A stretch of 33,680 bases of DNA, taken from assembly GCA_947167765.1 (NCBI GenBank), contig CAMVJI010000011.1:1-33680 (forward strand), given 5' to 3'. Origin of the DNA: an uncultured Butyrivibrio sp. (lineage in GTDB: Bacteria; Bacillota; Clostridia; Lachnospirales; Lachnospiraceae). The translations under genes were made by a program, and so were the position numbers. The notes under the pieces were generated by a model, which was not told the DNA's origin, searched no databases, and saw only the letters and a program-made list of their open reading frames with translations. The first letter of the stretch is position 1. Every line of letters begins with the position of its first letter. This document shows, one piece after another, positions 1 to 7,084 of this stretch.

Positions 1-1
1 A

Positions 2-358
2 CTTGCCGTAATGGAAAAGAAAGCAACTGATATCGGAAATATGCAGATGAATCAGCTGTCAGAGATGAATAAGAACATGGATCAGGCATCAAAGGCTGAT
101 GCTGAAGAACAGAAGAGAGCAGAAAAATTAGAAGAGCAGCGTGATAAGAAGCGTGCTGAAAAGAGAGAACAGCTTGGGGAGCTTCAGGATAAGATTGCAG
201 AGAGTACAGTTTCTGTGGATGGTGCTGAAGTTACAGTTGTTTCAGCACCTGATACTAAGACAGGGGAAGTGCATTTGGATGAAGTTATTGCTCCAACCAG
301 TGCAGCTGAAGTAAAAACTTCAAGTGCTGGTTCAGAGACTGTTGATGTGAAAGTTTGA
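2..358 (+). CDS. Hypothetical charged coiled-coil protein, 5' end outside the window
   Basis: The frame is open to the left edge; an ATG at 11 is in frame but has no ribosome-binding site visible, so this is read as the C-terminal part of a longer gene. The visible 118 codons hold a Lys/Glu/Gln/Arg-rich helix (about residues 15-65 of the visible part) of coiled-coil character, then a Val/Ser/Thr/Ala-rich tail. There is no membrane segment or recognised domain. It ends 17 bp before the next gene and shares its strand, so it probably belongs to the same transcription unit and to the same set of polar, signal-less proteins that fills the first 9 kb. Function unknown. Confidence 0.6.
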   Translation, partial: LAVMEKKATDIGNMQMNQLSEMNKNMDQASKADAEEQKRAEKLEEQRDKKRAEKREQLGELQDKIAESTVSVDGAEVTVVSAPDTKTGEVHLDEVIAPTSAAEVKTSSAGSETVDVKV

Positions 359-375
359 TGATATGGAGGTTAATG

Positions 376-1056
376 ATGAGTATGAGTATTACAAGTAATT
401 ATGGAAACTATGGCTATTACAACAATTTTATAAAAGAAAATGAGAGCGGTTCGGTGCAAGCTGAATCGAAAAAACCGATTCAGGCACCTATCGCAGGGGC
501 ATTACCGACACAGAGCACAGAACGCTCTGTGGGTCCTGCTCCCCAGGCGGCTGTATATGAAAAAAAGTCTGATGATAGCAGTAATAAGGCTGCTTATGAA
601 ATCGCCAAGAAATCTCCTGCAGACAGAGCAGCTATTGTTCAGCAGATGAAAGCTGCAGAGGAGCAGCAGAGAAAACAGCTGATGGCTATAGTCCAGAAAA
701 CTCTACAGGGACAAGTAGGTGCCTATGGTAAGGCTACCGGAAACAACATGTGGCAACAGCTTGCAGGCGGTAATGTCAAGGTGGATGCAGCTACTAGAGC
801 ACAGGCACAGAAGGACATTTCGGAAGACGGATACTATGGTGTAAAGCAGACATCCCAGAGGTTATTTGACTTTGCTCAGGCTCTTGCCGGAGATGATGTA
901 GACAAGATGAAAGAGATGCAGAAAGCCATGGAAAAGGGATTCAAGCAGGCTACAAAGACCTGGGGACGTGAACTTCCAGCTATATGTAAAGAGACTATGA
1001 ATGCAGCAAATAAGCTTTTTGAGGATTACTATTCGTCTAAAGAACAAGTTGGTTGA
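376..1056 (+). CDS. Hypothetical protein with DUF5610-like C-terminal domain
   Basis: 226 residues from ATG 376, chosen because GGAGG at 365-369 lies 6 nt upstream; ATG 373 and 382 are alternatives. The N-terminus is rich in Ser, Asn, Gly and Tyr (SNYGNYGYYNNF), followed by a Gln/Lys helix and a C-terminal domain (about 130-220) containing DGYYGVKQTSQRLFDFA and KGFKQATKTWGRELP. From memory this resembles DUF5610, a domain of unknown function found in flagellated bacteria; that assignment was not tested. There is no signal peptide or membrane helix. It follows the first gene by 17 bp and is probably co-transcribed. Its N-terminus resembles those of the products at 5884 and 7085, hinting at a shared targeting signal (inference). 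Confidence 0.75.
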   Translation: MSMSITSNYGNYGYYNNFIKENESGSVQAESKKPIQAPIAGALPTQSTERSVGPAPQAAVYEKKSDDSSNKAAYEIAKKSPADRAAIVQQMKAAEEQQRKQLMAIVQKTLQGQVGAYGKATGNNMWQQLAGGNVKVDAATRAQAQKDISEDGYYGVKQTSQRLFDFAQALAGDDVDKMKEMQKAMEKGFKQATKTWGRELPAICKETMNAANKLFEDYYSSKEQVG

Positions 1057-1180
1057 TCAAGGAAGGGGCTGAGATTATGAAGATTAAGGTAAAGATCTTG
1101 AAGATTTGACAAAACAGTTTTCCAGAAAATTGTCAGAGAAAATGGTTGTGAATCCAAATGGCAGTTTTTGATGTCAGGGC

Positions 1181-1209
1181 TTGACTAAAAGTTATTTTTT
1201 GCCGATATA
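1181..1209 (+). promoter_or_regulatory. Candidate promoter for the 1277 gene
   Basis: TTGACT at 1181-1186 is followed after 17 bp by GATATA at 1204-1209. The overlapping GCCGATAT at 1201-1208 closely matches the -10 element of flagellar sigma-28/SigD promoters (GCCGATAA), but no properly spaced TAAA -35 is present. Either a sigma-A promoter or a sigma-28-like one is possible. The 1057-1276 gap contains no convincing gene. Confidence 0.4.
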
Positions 1210-1276
1210 CAAATAGAAAACCATAATTATGCATGATACATGATAGTGTCAGATTTATCGCAGGTGGAGGTGCTTT

Positions 1277-2320
1277 ATGAGGATACAAAAGAACACGGAT
1301 GTTCAAATAAATCCTTTTCAAAATCAGGATAATGTCAGGACTGCCGCAGGTGCGGGAAAAACCGCTCATAAGAGTGGTAATCTGTCCTCAGTATCCGGGG
1401 CTAATCTTAAGGGTGAAAGTCTTGTTCAGCAGAGGCAGGGCCTTGCAAGAAAGCAGGCACTTAAGGTTGTGTCAGATGCTTTTGGCGGCGAGAAGAAGCT
1501 GGATGCTCAGATGCAGGGCATTAAAGATGAAATAAAGCGTCTTCAGGATGTGATAAATGAAAAGACTGCTGATACGATAGAGAATGATGCCAGGTTAAAA
1601 GAACTTCAGGAACAATACGGAATTGATTCTGACGGTGAGGAGAGCAAGGAACTTTCAAAGCTTGCATTCAAAGCAAATCATTCCAAAGAAGGACTCTCGG
1701 ATGAGGAAAAGAGTCAGATGTCCGAGTACCAGCAGCAGGCGCTGTACTATGTTGCAAAGAATCAGCAGAATGCTCTCGATATTGATCAGGCAAAGGCTCA
1801 GCAGGCAGGTAATGTCCAGGGTTATGCCGACATGAAGAGGGAACGCGCTAAGTCTCAGGATATGCTTAAGGCACAGGATGCAGCTGAAGAGATTATGGAT
1901 GCAGCAAACGGTGAGGCGATAGCTCTTTTGACGCAGGAAGCAGTTGAGCATGTAGATGAAGAGCAGAAAGAGCGCGAGGAAGAGGCCAAAGAGGCAGCGG
2001 AAAAGAAGAAAGAGGAGAAGAAGGAAGAAGCAAAGAAGCTTGAAAAAGAGGCAATGCAGCAGGAAATGATAGAGAATATCAAACAGCACGCTGCAGAGAC
2101 CCAGCGAACCAGCGCTGATACTAAGCGGGCCGTTGCAAGAAGAGAACGAGCAGAAGCTGAAAGTATGGGAGCAGAGGATGCCCAGAAGACTATTATTTCC
2201 GAAGGTACATCCATGGAGGATACGCAGAATGCTGTTAATTCCGAAATCACAAATATCCTCAATAAGCTGAGCCTCCTTTCAAGTGATGTTAAAGGTAGTA
2301 CCGTAGATAGTCAGATATAA
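1277..2320 (+). CDS. Hypothetical long alpha-helical coiled-coil protein
   Basis: 347 residues; the ATG at 1277 is fixed by GGAGG at 1266-1270, 6 nt upstream. There is no signal peptide, transmembrane segment or Cys. The N-terminal 45 residues are Asn/Gln/Gly/Ser-rich and look disordered. Most of the rest is predicted helical, with a Glu/Lys tract at about 215-265 (KEREEEAKEAAEKKKEEKKE) and a terminal segment rich in Ala, Thr and Arg. No catalytic domain is recognisable. Composition and position place it with the other signal-less proteins of the locus. A structural, adaptor or chaperone-like role would fit, but nothing in the sequence decides this. Confidence 0.75.
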   Translation: MRIQKNTDVQINPFQNQDNVRTAAGAGKTAHKSGNLSSVSGANLKGESLVQQRQGLARKQALKVVSDAFGGEKKLDAQMQGIKDEIKRLQDVINEKTADTIENDARLKELQEQYGIDSDGEESKELSKLAFKANHSKEGLSDEEKSQMSEYQQQALYYVAKNQQNALDIDQAKAQQAGNVQGYADMKRERAKSQDMLKAQDAAEEIMDAANGEAIALLTQEAVEHVDEEQKEREEEAKEAAEKKKEEKKEEAKKLEKEAMQQEMIENIKQHAAETQRTSADTKRAVARRERAEAESMGAEDAQKTIISEGTSMEDTQNAVNSEITNILNKLSLLSSDVKGSTVDSQI

Positions 2321-2323
2321 AAA

Positions 2324-2391
2324 GTATTCATGACATAAATGATGCTATTGGTGACATTCCTGTTATCTGACAGAGGGATTGCGTCGATAAG
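2324..2391 (+). promoter_or_regulatory. LytTR-type direct-repeat promoter (site A)
   Basis: Half-sites GTATTCATGACA (2324-2335) and CTATTGGTGACA (2345-2356) are 21 bp apart, two turns of the helix on one face. A -10-like GATAAG lies at 2386-2391, 30 bp after the last base of the second repeat. No good -35 is visible, as expected for an activator-dependent promoter. The next gene starts at 2436. The same arrangement recurs at 3351 and 5692. Paired direct repeats of this spacing just upstream of the promoter are typical of VirR/AgrA-class LytTR regulators; one is encoded at 3509. Confidence 0.6.
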
Positions 2392-2435
2392 AGAGCAGAG
2401 GAGTCTTTAGATCATGTACACGGAGGTAAATGATT

Positions 2436-3344
2436 ATGACCGGAATAGAAATTACTTCAGTAAATAGGCAGGTAAAAGACATTAGCCAGGAAATATATGC
2501 TGCCAAGTTACAGCGTGACGAGCAGCAGGCAAAGTCTGTAAACGAAAATAAGAACAGTGGTTTACAAAACGCTATTGCCGGTAAGCTTAGTGACAAATCT
2601 GGTGTAAACACTGCGTTCTCGGATACAGCTGCAACCTTGTCCATTTCTGCTTTAGGTGCTGAAGAATTGGAAAAAGTGAGAGATTCCTGGAATAATCATC
2701 CTGTCAGCGCTTTGTATAAAGACATATCCGCAGCAAAAAACGCAGAGGGCTTATACAAAATTGGCGGTGCTTCTTTTAATGATGAGGAGTTATCTGCAGC
2801 ACGGGATCTGATAACAGGTGTCGGAAGTAAGCTAAAGAATGGATATCTCAGCTACAGAGATTACGCCAAGATGGAAGTGGCTCAGAAGGTCGTGGATGAT
2901 CTGGCATCCAAAAACTTTCGCGAAGACCAGGCAAAAGTAATCAGCCGGGCTATGAAAGACTTTAATGACAATCTGCTAAATACGCAGTATAGGATGCTGT
3001 CAAATAAGGAAATCAGGGCCAATGACGATACTTTATCAGGCAAGTATTTTGGCATTGAAGTTCATGTACCTGAAGAAGTAAGAAAATCAGTTAATGAGTA
3101 TGCAAGTACAGATATCGCAACAGATCGGGATCTTATTGCAAACCTCCGTGACAACATTAGAAATACAGATATTTCAAATAAAAACGCTGTGAAAAAGTTA
3201 ATGGCTTCTTATGAAGATATGATTAAGCCCGCTTATAATGCTCAGTACCCGGCTCAGCTAAAGTCAAATGTTGATGATGCTATTTCCAGAGATGAGAATG
3301 ATCTGATGAAACTGATTGACTTCTCGGATAAATGGAAGAGATAG
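2436..3344 (+). CDS. Hypothetical helical protein downstream of LytTR-type site A
   Basis: 302 residues from ATG 2436, 9 nt after GGAGG (2422-2426); ATG 2430 is only 3 nt away and less likely, but it would add just two residues. The protein is soluble, has no signal peptide or membrane helix, and is mostly helical. The N-terminal 40 residues are rich in Gln, Lys and Asn; a central part (about 75-190) carries sequences such as VSALYKDISAA and GYLSYRDYAKMEVAQKVVDD; the C-terminus has repeated Asp/Asn-Leu helices. No family is recognised. It is preceded by a 21-bp-period repeat pair shared with two other promoters of the locus, so it is probably a target of the LytTR regulator next door. Confidence 0.75.
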   Translation: MTGIEITSVNRQVKDISQEIYAAKLQRDEQQAKSVNENKNSGLQNAIAGKLSDKSGVNTAFSDTAATLSISALGAEELEKVRDSWNNHPVSALYKDISAAKNAEGLYKIGGASFNDEELSAARDLITGVGSKLKNGYLSYRDYAKMEVAQKVVDDLASKNFREDQAKVISRAMKDFNDNLLNTQYRMLSNKEIRANDDTLSGKYFGIEVHVPEEVRKSVNEYASTDIATDRDLIANLRDNIRNTDISNKNAVKKLMASYEDMIKPAYNAQYPAQLKSNVDDAISRDENDLMKLIDFSDKWKR

Positions 3345-3350
3345 TAATGT

Positions 3351-3419
3351 CCATTCGTTACAATAATCCGTCCATTCATGACATGAATATATAAAGAGTA
3401 TTATTCATGATGATATTAT
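3351..3419 (+). promoter_or_regulatory. LytTR-type direct-repeat promoter (site B), probable autoregulatory site
   Basis: CCATTCGTTACA (3351-3362) and CCATTCATGACA (3372-3383) form a 21-bp-period direct repeat starting 7 bp after the preceding stop codon. TATTAT at 3414-3419 sits where a -10 is expected (31 bp after the second repeat). A third, degenerate half-site TTATTCATGATG (3401-3412) lies just before the -10. The next gene is the LytTR regulator itself, so positive autoregulation is likely (inference). Confidence 0.62.
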
Positions 3420-3440
3420 AAATACATAGTTTAAAGGGAA

Positions 3441-3475
3441 AATGCTTACATGGATGTCCGTGCTAAGCATTTTTT
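3441..3475 (+). terminator. Intrinsic terminator in the leader of the two-component operon
   Basis: AATGCTTA (3441-3448) pairs with TAAGCATT (3464-3471), with an inner CATGG/CCGTG stem, ATGT loop and one bulged C, followed by a T run ending at 3475. It lies downstream of the predicted site B promoter and 33 bp before the regulator start codon. It could therefore attenuate the operon or end a short leader RNA, not only terminate the upstream gene. Confidence 0.75.
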
Positions 3476-3508
3476 CGTTATTGGCCAAGTGAGAATTGAG
3501 GGTAATGT

Positions 3509-4273
3509 ATGACAAGGTACAGGATAGCAATTTGCGATGATGAAGAGGATGTAAGGAGTCTTTTTCATGATTGGGTAAGCAAGGCAAAATATGATGTGGA
3601 TGTTAAAGAGTACTCAGGCGGAGATGAACTCATAAAGGATATAGATGCAGGCGCCGGGATAGATATTCTTTTTCTTGATATAGCTATGGGCAAAAATGAC
3701 GGAATAGAAACAGCAAAAGAACTTGGAAGACGCGTCGAGGCAAGTGGCAAAAGTATGAGAGCATCAAGACCACTTATCATTTTTGTTACAGGTATTCCGG
3801 ACAGGATGGGAGATGCATTTGGTGTTAAGGCATTTGATTATCTGCTTAAGCCGGTTTCACAGGCAGCATTTGAAAGTGAACTTCACAGAGCAATTGAGGA
3901 GCTTCAGAGATTGGATGCCCAGCTCATATGTGAGACAAAATATCAAAATGATGAAGACAAGTTCATATCTATACAATCAGGTAAAGGGACAATAAATATA
4001 AAGCTTCGGGATATTTTATATATTGAGAGTTCAGGACGAAAAGCAATTGTCCATTTACCGGGAATAAAGCATGAAGTGTACCGGCAGATGAATGACTTTG
4101 AGGATGAACTAGGGAACAGTTTTTTTAGGGTTCACAGAGGATATCTGGTTAATATGAAGCATATAAAAGGCTACTCCAGATCAGAGGTACAGGTTGATAA
4201 TGGGGATGCACTTATAATGTCAAAATACAAATACGCTGATTTTATAAGGGCTTACATGGAGTTTATATCCTGA
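3509..4273 (+). CDS. AgrA/VirR-like response regulator with LytTR DNA-binding domain
   Basis: 254 residues. The N-terminal receiver domain (about 4-125) has the acidic pair in ICDDEED, the phospho-acceptor Asp57 in LFLDIAMG and the conserved Lys in the KPVS motif. The C-terminal LytTR domain (about 150-250) contains ILYIESSGRKAIVHL, FFRVHRGYLVNMKHI and a final YKYADFIRAYMEF. LytTR proteins bind direct repeats as dimers, unlike winged-helix regulators. The ATG at 3509 follows a GAGGGTAA ribosome-binding site. It lies 17 bp upstream of its kinase gene and just downstream of a repeat pair that fits a LytTR binding site. Direct targets inferred here are its own operon and the genes at 2436 and 5884. 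Confidence 0.93.
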   Translation: MTRYRIAICDDEEDVRSLFHDWVSKAKYDVDVKEYSGGDELIKDIDAGAGIDILFLDIAMGKNDGIETAKELGRRVEASGKSMRASRPLIIFVTGIPDRMGDAFGVKAFDYLLKPVSQAAFESELHRAIEELQRLDAQLICETKYQNDEDKFISIQSGKGTINIKLRDILYIESSGRKAIVHLPGIKHEVYRQMNDFEDELGNSFFRVHRGYLVNMKHIKGYSRSEVQVDNGDALIMSKYKYADFIRAYMEFIS

Positions 4274-4290
4274 CGATTGTAGGAGGAAGT

Positions 4291-5691
4291 ATGACAGAGG
4301 AAAATATCAGAATTATGGAACAAATCTACGGAGTATCTATGATACTAATCCGTGGTCTGTTCTTTGGAGTATTTGCAGATCTTTTTATAAATAAAGAGTC
4401 ACTTAGCAGATCAAAAAATATTGTATTGTCAGTGATAATCACAATCGAAGGGATAGTGTTGTTTGCGATTCCATATTCTACAAAAGGTCTGTACAGTATA
4501 ATAAGCCTTCTGACTATAATTGCAGTGTTTTATTTTTATAATCAAAAGGTATTACCACATATCATTTTTGTATTCTTTCTGTGGCAAAACGTGTTTTACG
4601 TATGGCATTTGATAAACTTTGCCGTTTTTAACAGTGTTTCTGATTATGTTACCGCATCCATAGATTATTCCAGGGAAGGCGCCGTGGAATATCTATGGAA
4701 CTGGATGTTTATACTGATGATTTTGCAGGTTATGTTTTTTGCTGTTTTGCTATTTCTGGAATATTACGTTACCAGGAAAATATGTACAGTCAAGTATGAT
4801 ATGTCATGGACTGAAGCGTTATATTTATCTATATTTTCCGCGGTGTCATACATTATCTGTTACATAATTGTAGAAGTTATGGTTGTGCCGCTTGATAAAG
4901 AAGTTTTTGTATTGCTGGACGAGAAACAGGATCTTAGATTTACCCTGCCAATCCTGGCTGTGCTGATTTTTATCGGGGAGATGTCTGCAATTGCCACATG
5001 GCAGCGCTACAGAAAGCTTAAAGAGGAGGACCTGCAACTCCAGGAGCAGCTTCAGGAGCAGGAGTTTATCAGGAAAAAGATTGAATACACTGAAAAGTAC
5101 CATGAACGTATAAGGACACTTCGTCATGACATGGCAGGCAAACTCATGATCCTTAAGAGCTTTCTGGAAAAAGACAGGATAGGCGATGCGAAGGAATTCC
5201 TTGGGGAAATGGACATTGAGTTAAGCTCAGAAGCTATGCAGTATGCGACAAATAATCCGGTTACGGATGCTGTCATAAATGAGGCTGCGGCCCAGGCAGG
5301 TAGCATGAACTGCGATTTTAAGTCAGAATTTCTTTTCCCTGATGACAATGGTATCAGTGCTTTGGATATGGGGATTATTCTTAATAATCTTATAGATAAT
5401 GCTTTGGATGGAGTACTAACCGTGGCGGAGGATGATAGGTTTATCAGACTTATTGGGGAACAAAAGGATAACTTTTACTTGATAAAAATAGAGAATTCGT
5501 TTGATGGAAAATTGAAGCGTGCTTCTGATAATAGCATCATCAGTACAAAGAAAATGGATTCTGACGCAGATAAGCACGGGCTGGGGTTAAAGAGCGTCAT
5601 GGGAATCGCAGATAAATATCTTGGAGCTGTGGATATTAATTCAGAAAACAAGGTTTTTAAGGTTAAGGTAATGTTGCAGAAGAAAAACTGA
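4291..5691 (+). CDS. AgrC-like sensor histidine kinase (GHKL type)
   Basis: 466 residues. The first 230 or so form a polytopic membrane sensor with about six hydrophobic segments, then a coiled coil (LKEEDLQLQEQLQEQEF) and the cytoplasmic kinase. The phospho-acceptor His is in RTLRHDMAGKL (near residue 280), the N box is NNLIDNALDGV, and the G box is HGLGLKSV near the C-terminus. This is the AgrC/ComD/VirS architecture, in which the membrane domain usually senses a peptide. The start follows AGGAGG by a few bases and lies 17 bp after the regulator gene. No agrB or agrD gene is seen in the window, so the signal is either encoded elsewhere or is not an AgrD-type peptide. Confidence 0.92.
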   Translation: MTEENIRIMEQIYGVSMILIRGLFFGVFADLFINKESLSRSKNIVLSVIITIEGIVLFAIPYSTKGLYSIISLLTIIAVFYFYNQKVLPHIIFVFFLWQNVFYVWHLINFAVFNSVSDYVTASIDYSREGAVEYLWNWMFILMILQVMFFAVLLFLEYYVTRKICTVKYDMSWTEALYLSIFSAVSYIICYIIVEVMVVPLDKEVFVLLDEKQDLRFTLPILAVLIFIGEMSAIATWQRYRKLKEEDLQLQEQLQEQEFIRKKIEYTEKYHERIRTLRHDMAGKLMILKSFLEKDRIGDAKEFLGEMDIELSSEAMQYATNNPVTDAVINEAAAQAGSMNCDFKSEFLFPDDNGISALDMGIILNNLIDNALDGVLTVAEDDRFIRLIGEQKDNFYLIKIENSFDGKLKRASDNSIISTKKMDSDADKHGLGLKSVMGIADKYLGAVDINSENKVFKVKVMLQKKN

Positions 5692-5759
5692 CTATTCATT
5701 ACATAAAAAGGTCCGTTCGTGTCAAAGCTATTTAACTGCCTCCGGTCATAGACGATACT
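5692..5759 (+). promoter_or_regulatory. LytTR-type direct-repeat promoter (site C)
   Basis: CTATTCATTACA (5692-5703) and CCGTTCGTGTCA (5713-5724) are again 21 bp apart. A -10-like GATACT is at 5754-5759, 30 bp after the second repeat, with a weak TTTAAC at 5731-5736 as -35 (17-bp spacer). It begins immediately after the kinase stop codon and would drive the 5884 gene with a leader of roughly 115 nt containing two stem-loops. Confidence 0.6.
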
Positions 5760-5784
5760 TGATATGGAACAGAAACTACCTGCT

Positions 5785-5860
5785 GCACTAAACTCGACAG
5801 TACCTTGTTAAGTGCACAGGTATGGTTCGCACTAGACTCGGGAAGAACCTCGTCAAGTGC
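5785..5860 (+). repeat. Tandem stem-loop repeats in the leader of the 5884 gene
   Basis: Two related 31-32-nt units lie 44 bp apart (5785-5815 and 5829-5860). Each forms GCACT-A-RAC / GTY-A-AGTGC with an internal A.A mismatch and a 13-14-nt loop that begins TCG and contains ACCT. The inner three pairs differ between copies in a compensatory way: AAC/GTT in the first and GAC/GTC in the second. They end 7 bp before the ribosome-binding site AGGAGGTG (5868-5875). A structured RNA leader or protein-binding element is likely. Confidence 0.6.
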
Positions 5861-5883
5861 TCTACTCAGGAGGTGAACAGCAT

Positions 5884-6867
5884 ATGAAGATAGCAAGTAG
5901 TGATGTTTATTCTAATTCAAATTACAGCTATCAAAAGGATTTGAGCAGCGGCGGTGCAGGGACAGGCGGTTTTTTTGCCGGAATAGTAGAAAAACATGTA
6001 GAAAAGGAGAAAACTGATTATCAGGCAACAGGAAATATTAAAACTGTAGATGGAAGGGAGATAAATGTTGATGTGGATGTAAGTATGGCTCGAAAAAAGG
6101 AGCATGAAACATTTATCCCTATATCGTCACCATTGGATAATCTATTTGATCCTTTGATAATCAACACAGGAACTCAAACAGCTTCTCTAAGCGATAAGAA
6201 ATTTAAATTTGATCTTGATGCGGACGGCAAGCAGGATGAAATATCAATGACCAAGTCCGGGAGTGGATTCCTTGTTCTTGATAAGAATGGAGACGGCAAG
6301 GTAAATGACGGTACTGAATTGTTTGGAGTAAAGAGCGGTGATGGATTTAAGGATCTTGCCAATTACGACTCAGATGGTAATGGCTGGATTGATGAAAATG
6401 ATGAAGTCTTTGATAAGCTCAAAGTTTGGAGTAAATCTGATGATGGAAAAGATGATCTTAGGACGTTAAAGGAATCTGGTGTTGGAGCTATCTTCCTTGG
6501 ATCAGAAAACACAGAATTTACTCTTGATGGCGCTGATGGTGCTTTAGATGGGAAAGTGAGAAAGACAGGAATCTTTCTAAAGGAGGATGGGACTGCAGGG
6601 ACCATCCAGCACGTTGATCTAGCCATTAAAGGCCGTGAATCAGAACTTATGAGTGCTGCTGAAAAGCTGGATGAAGTCCTTGAGAAAATGCGCAGTGAGA
6701 GCTCTCAAAGGAGCAGGCGAAATAACAACAATGATAAAGCAAGACGCCGGGCTCAGAGAGCAGCGAGACAGAAGAAACAGCTTGAGGATTATCAGAAAAG
6801 GCAGGATCTTAATAAAGAGCTGACAGAAAAGGCTATCGAGCATAGAAAAATGTTGTATGGCACTTAA
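5884..6867 (+). CDS. Hypothetical protein with EF-hand-like calcium-binding (VCBS/ELFG-type) module
   Basis: 327 residues from ATG 5884, 8 nt after AGGAGGTG; an upstream in-frame start at 5857 lies before this site and is rejected. The N-terminus (SDVYSNSNYSYQKDLSSGG) is Ser/Asn/Tyr-rich without a hydrophobic signal. The central module (about 112-225) has Asp-rich loops DLDADGKQDE, DKNGDGKVNDGTELFG and DSDGNGWIDENDEVFDKLKVW, followed by ESGVGAIFLG. This order is familiar from calcium-binding domains of Gram-negative RTX-like and VCBS-annotated proteins. The C-terminus is an Arg/Lys/Gln coiled coil. The protein probably binds Ca2+, so it is likely to act outside the cell, yet the export route is not evident. 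It is preceded by LytTR-type site C and ends before a strong terminator. Confidence 0.8.
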   Translation: MKIASSDVYSNSNYSYQKDLSSGGAGTGGFFAGIVEKHVEKEKTDYQATGNIKTVDGREINVDVDVSMARKKEHETFIPISSPLDNLFDPLIINTGTQTASLSDKKFKFDLDADGKQDEISMTKSGSGFLVLDKNGDGKVNDGTELFGVKSGDGFKDLANYDSDGNGWIDENDEVFDKLKVWSKSDDGKDDLRTLKESGVGAIFLGSENTEFTLDGADGALDGKVRKTGIFLKEDGTAGTIQHVDLAIKGRESELMSAAEKLDEVLEKMRSESSQRSRRNNNNDKARRRAQRAARQKKQLEDYQKRQDLNKELTEKAIEHRKMLYGT

Positions 6868-6916
6868 GGAGCAAAACACTTTTTCCGATAATATATAGAA
6901 AGGTTAGGATGGAACT

Positions 6917-6962
6917 GCCGGATATCAATGGATTGATAAATCTAATGATATTCGGCTTTTTT
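6917..6962 (+). terminator. Intrinsic terminator after the 5884 gene
   Basis: GCCGGATATCA (6917-6927) pairs with TGATATTCGGC (6946-6956), one G.T pair included, followed by TTTTTT (6957-6962). It closes the transcription unit that starts at site C. Confidence 0.88.
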
Positions 6963-7005
6963 ATGTTAAGAAGGAAGGTGAAAGTAAAGAGCAAAGCGCG
7001 CAACT

Positions 7006-7070
7006 GATAATCAATTAACCACTCGGCCCTTTCCGGAGAGTGGAGCGGTTCTGACTGACAGATGAACCGC
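7006..7070 (+). promoter_or_regulatory. Candidate -10 and two leader stem-loops before the 7085 gene
   Basis: GATAAT at 7006-7011 is a possible -10. It is followed by CCACT-CGG/CCG-AGTGG (7019-7043, with GAG bulged on the 3' side) and a perfect 7-bp hairpin GCGGTTC/GAACCGC (7045-7051 with 7064-7070). The second hairpin ends just before the ribosome-binding site AAAGGA. Two tandem hairpins also precede the 5884 gene, although the sequences differ. No LytTR-type repeat was found here. Confidence 0.4.
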
Positions 7071-7084
7071 AGAAAGGAACACTT

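Noticed and set aside
1077-1109. Tiny frame with a good ribosome-binding site encoding MKIKVKILKI
   Set aside because: Ten codons only, no similar peptide is known to me, and there is no partner gene such as a peptide exporter nearby. It may be a decayed gene start.
1219-1251. Possible fourth LytTR-type repeat upstream of the 1277 gene (ATGATAGTGTCA at 1240-1251)
   Set aside because: One half-site matches loosely, but the position 21 bp upstream or downstream does not match the consensus.
1655-2262. Minus-strand frames opposite the coiled-coil gene
   Set aside because: They are antisense reading of a Glu/Lys/Ala-rich gene; composition is atypical and no start signal is present.
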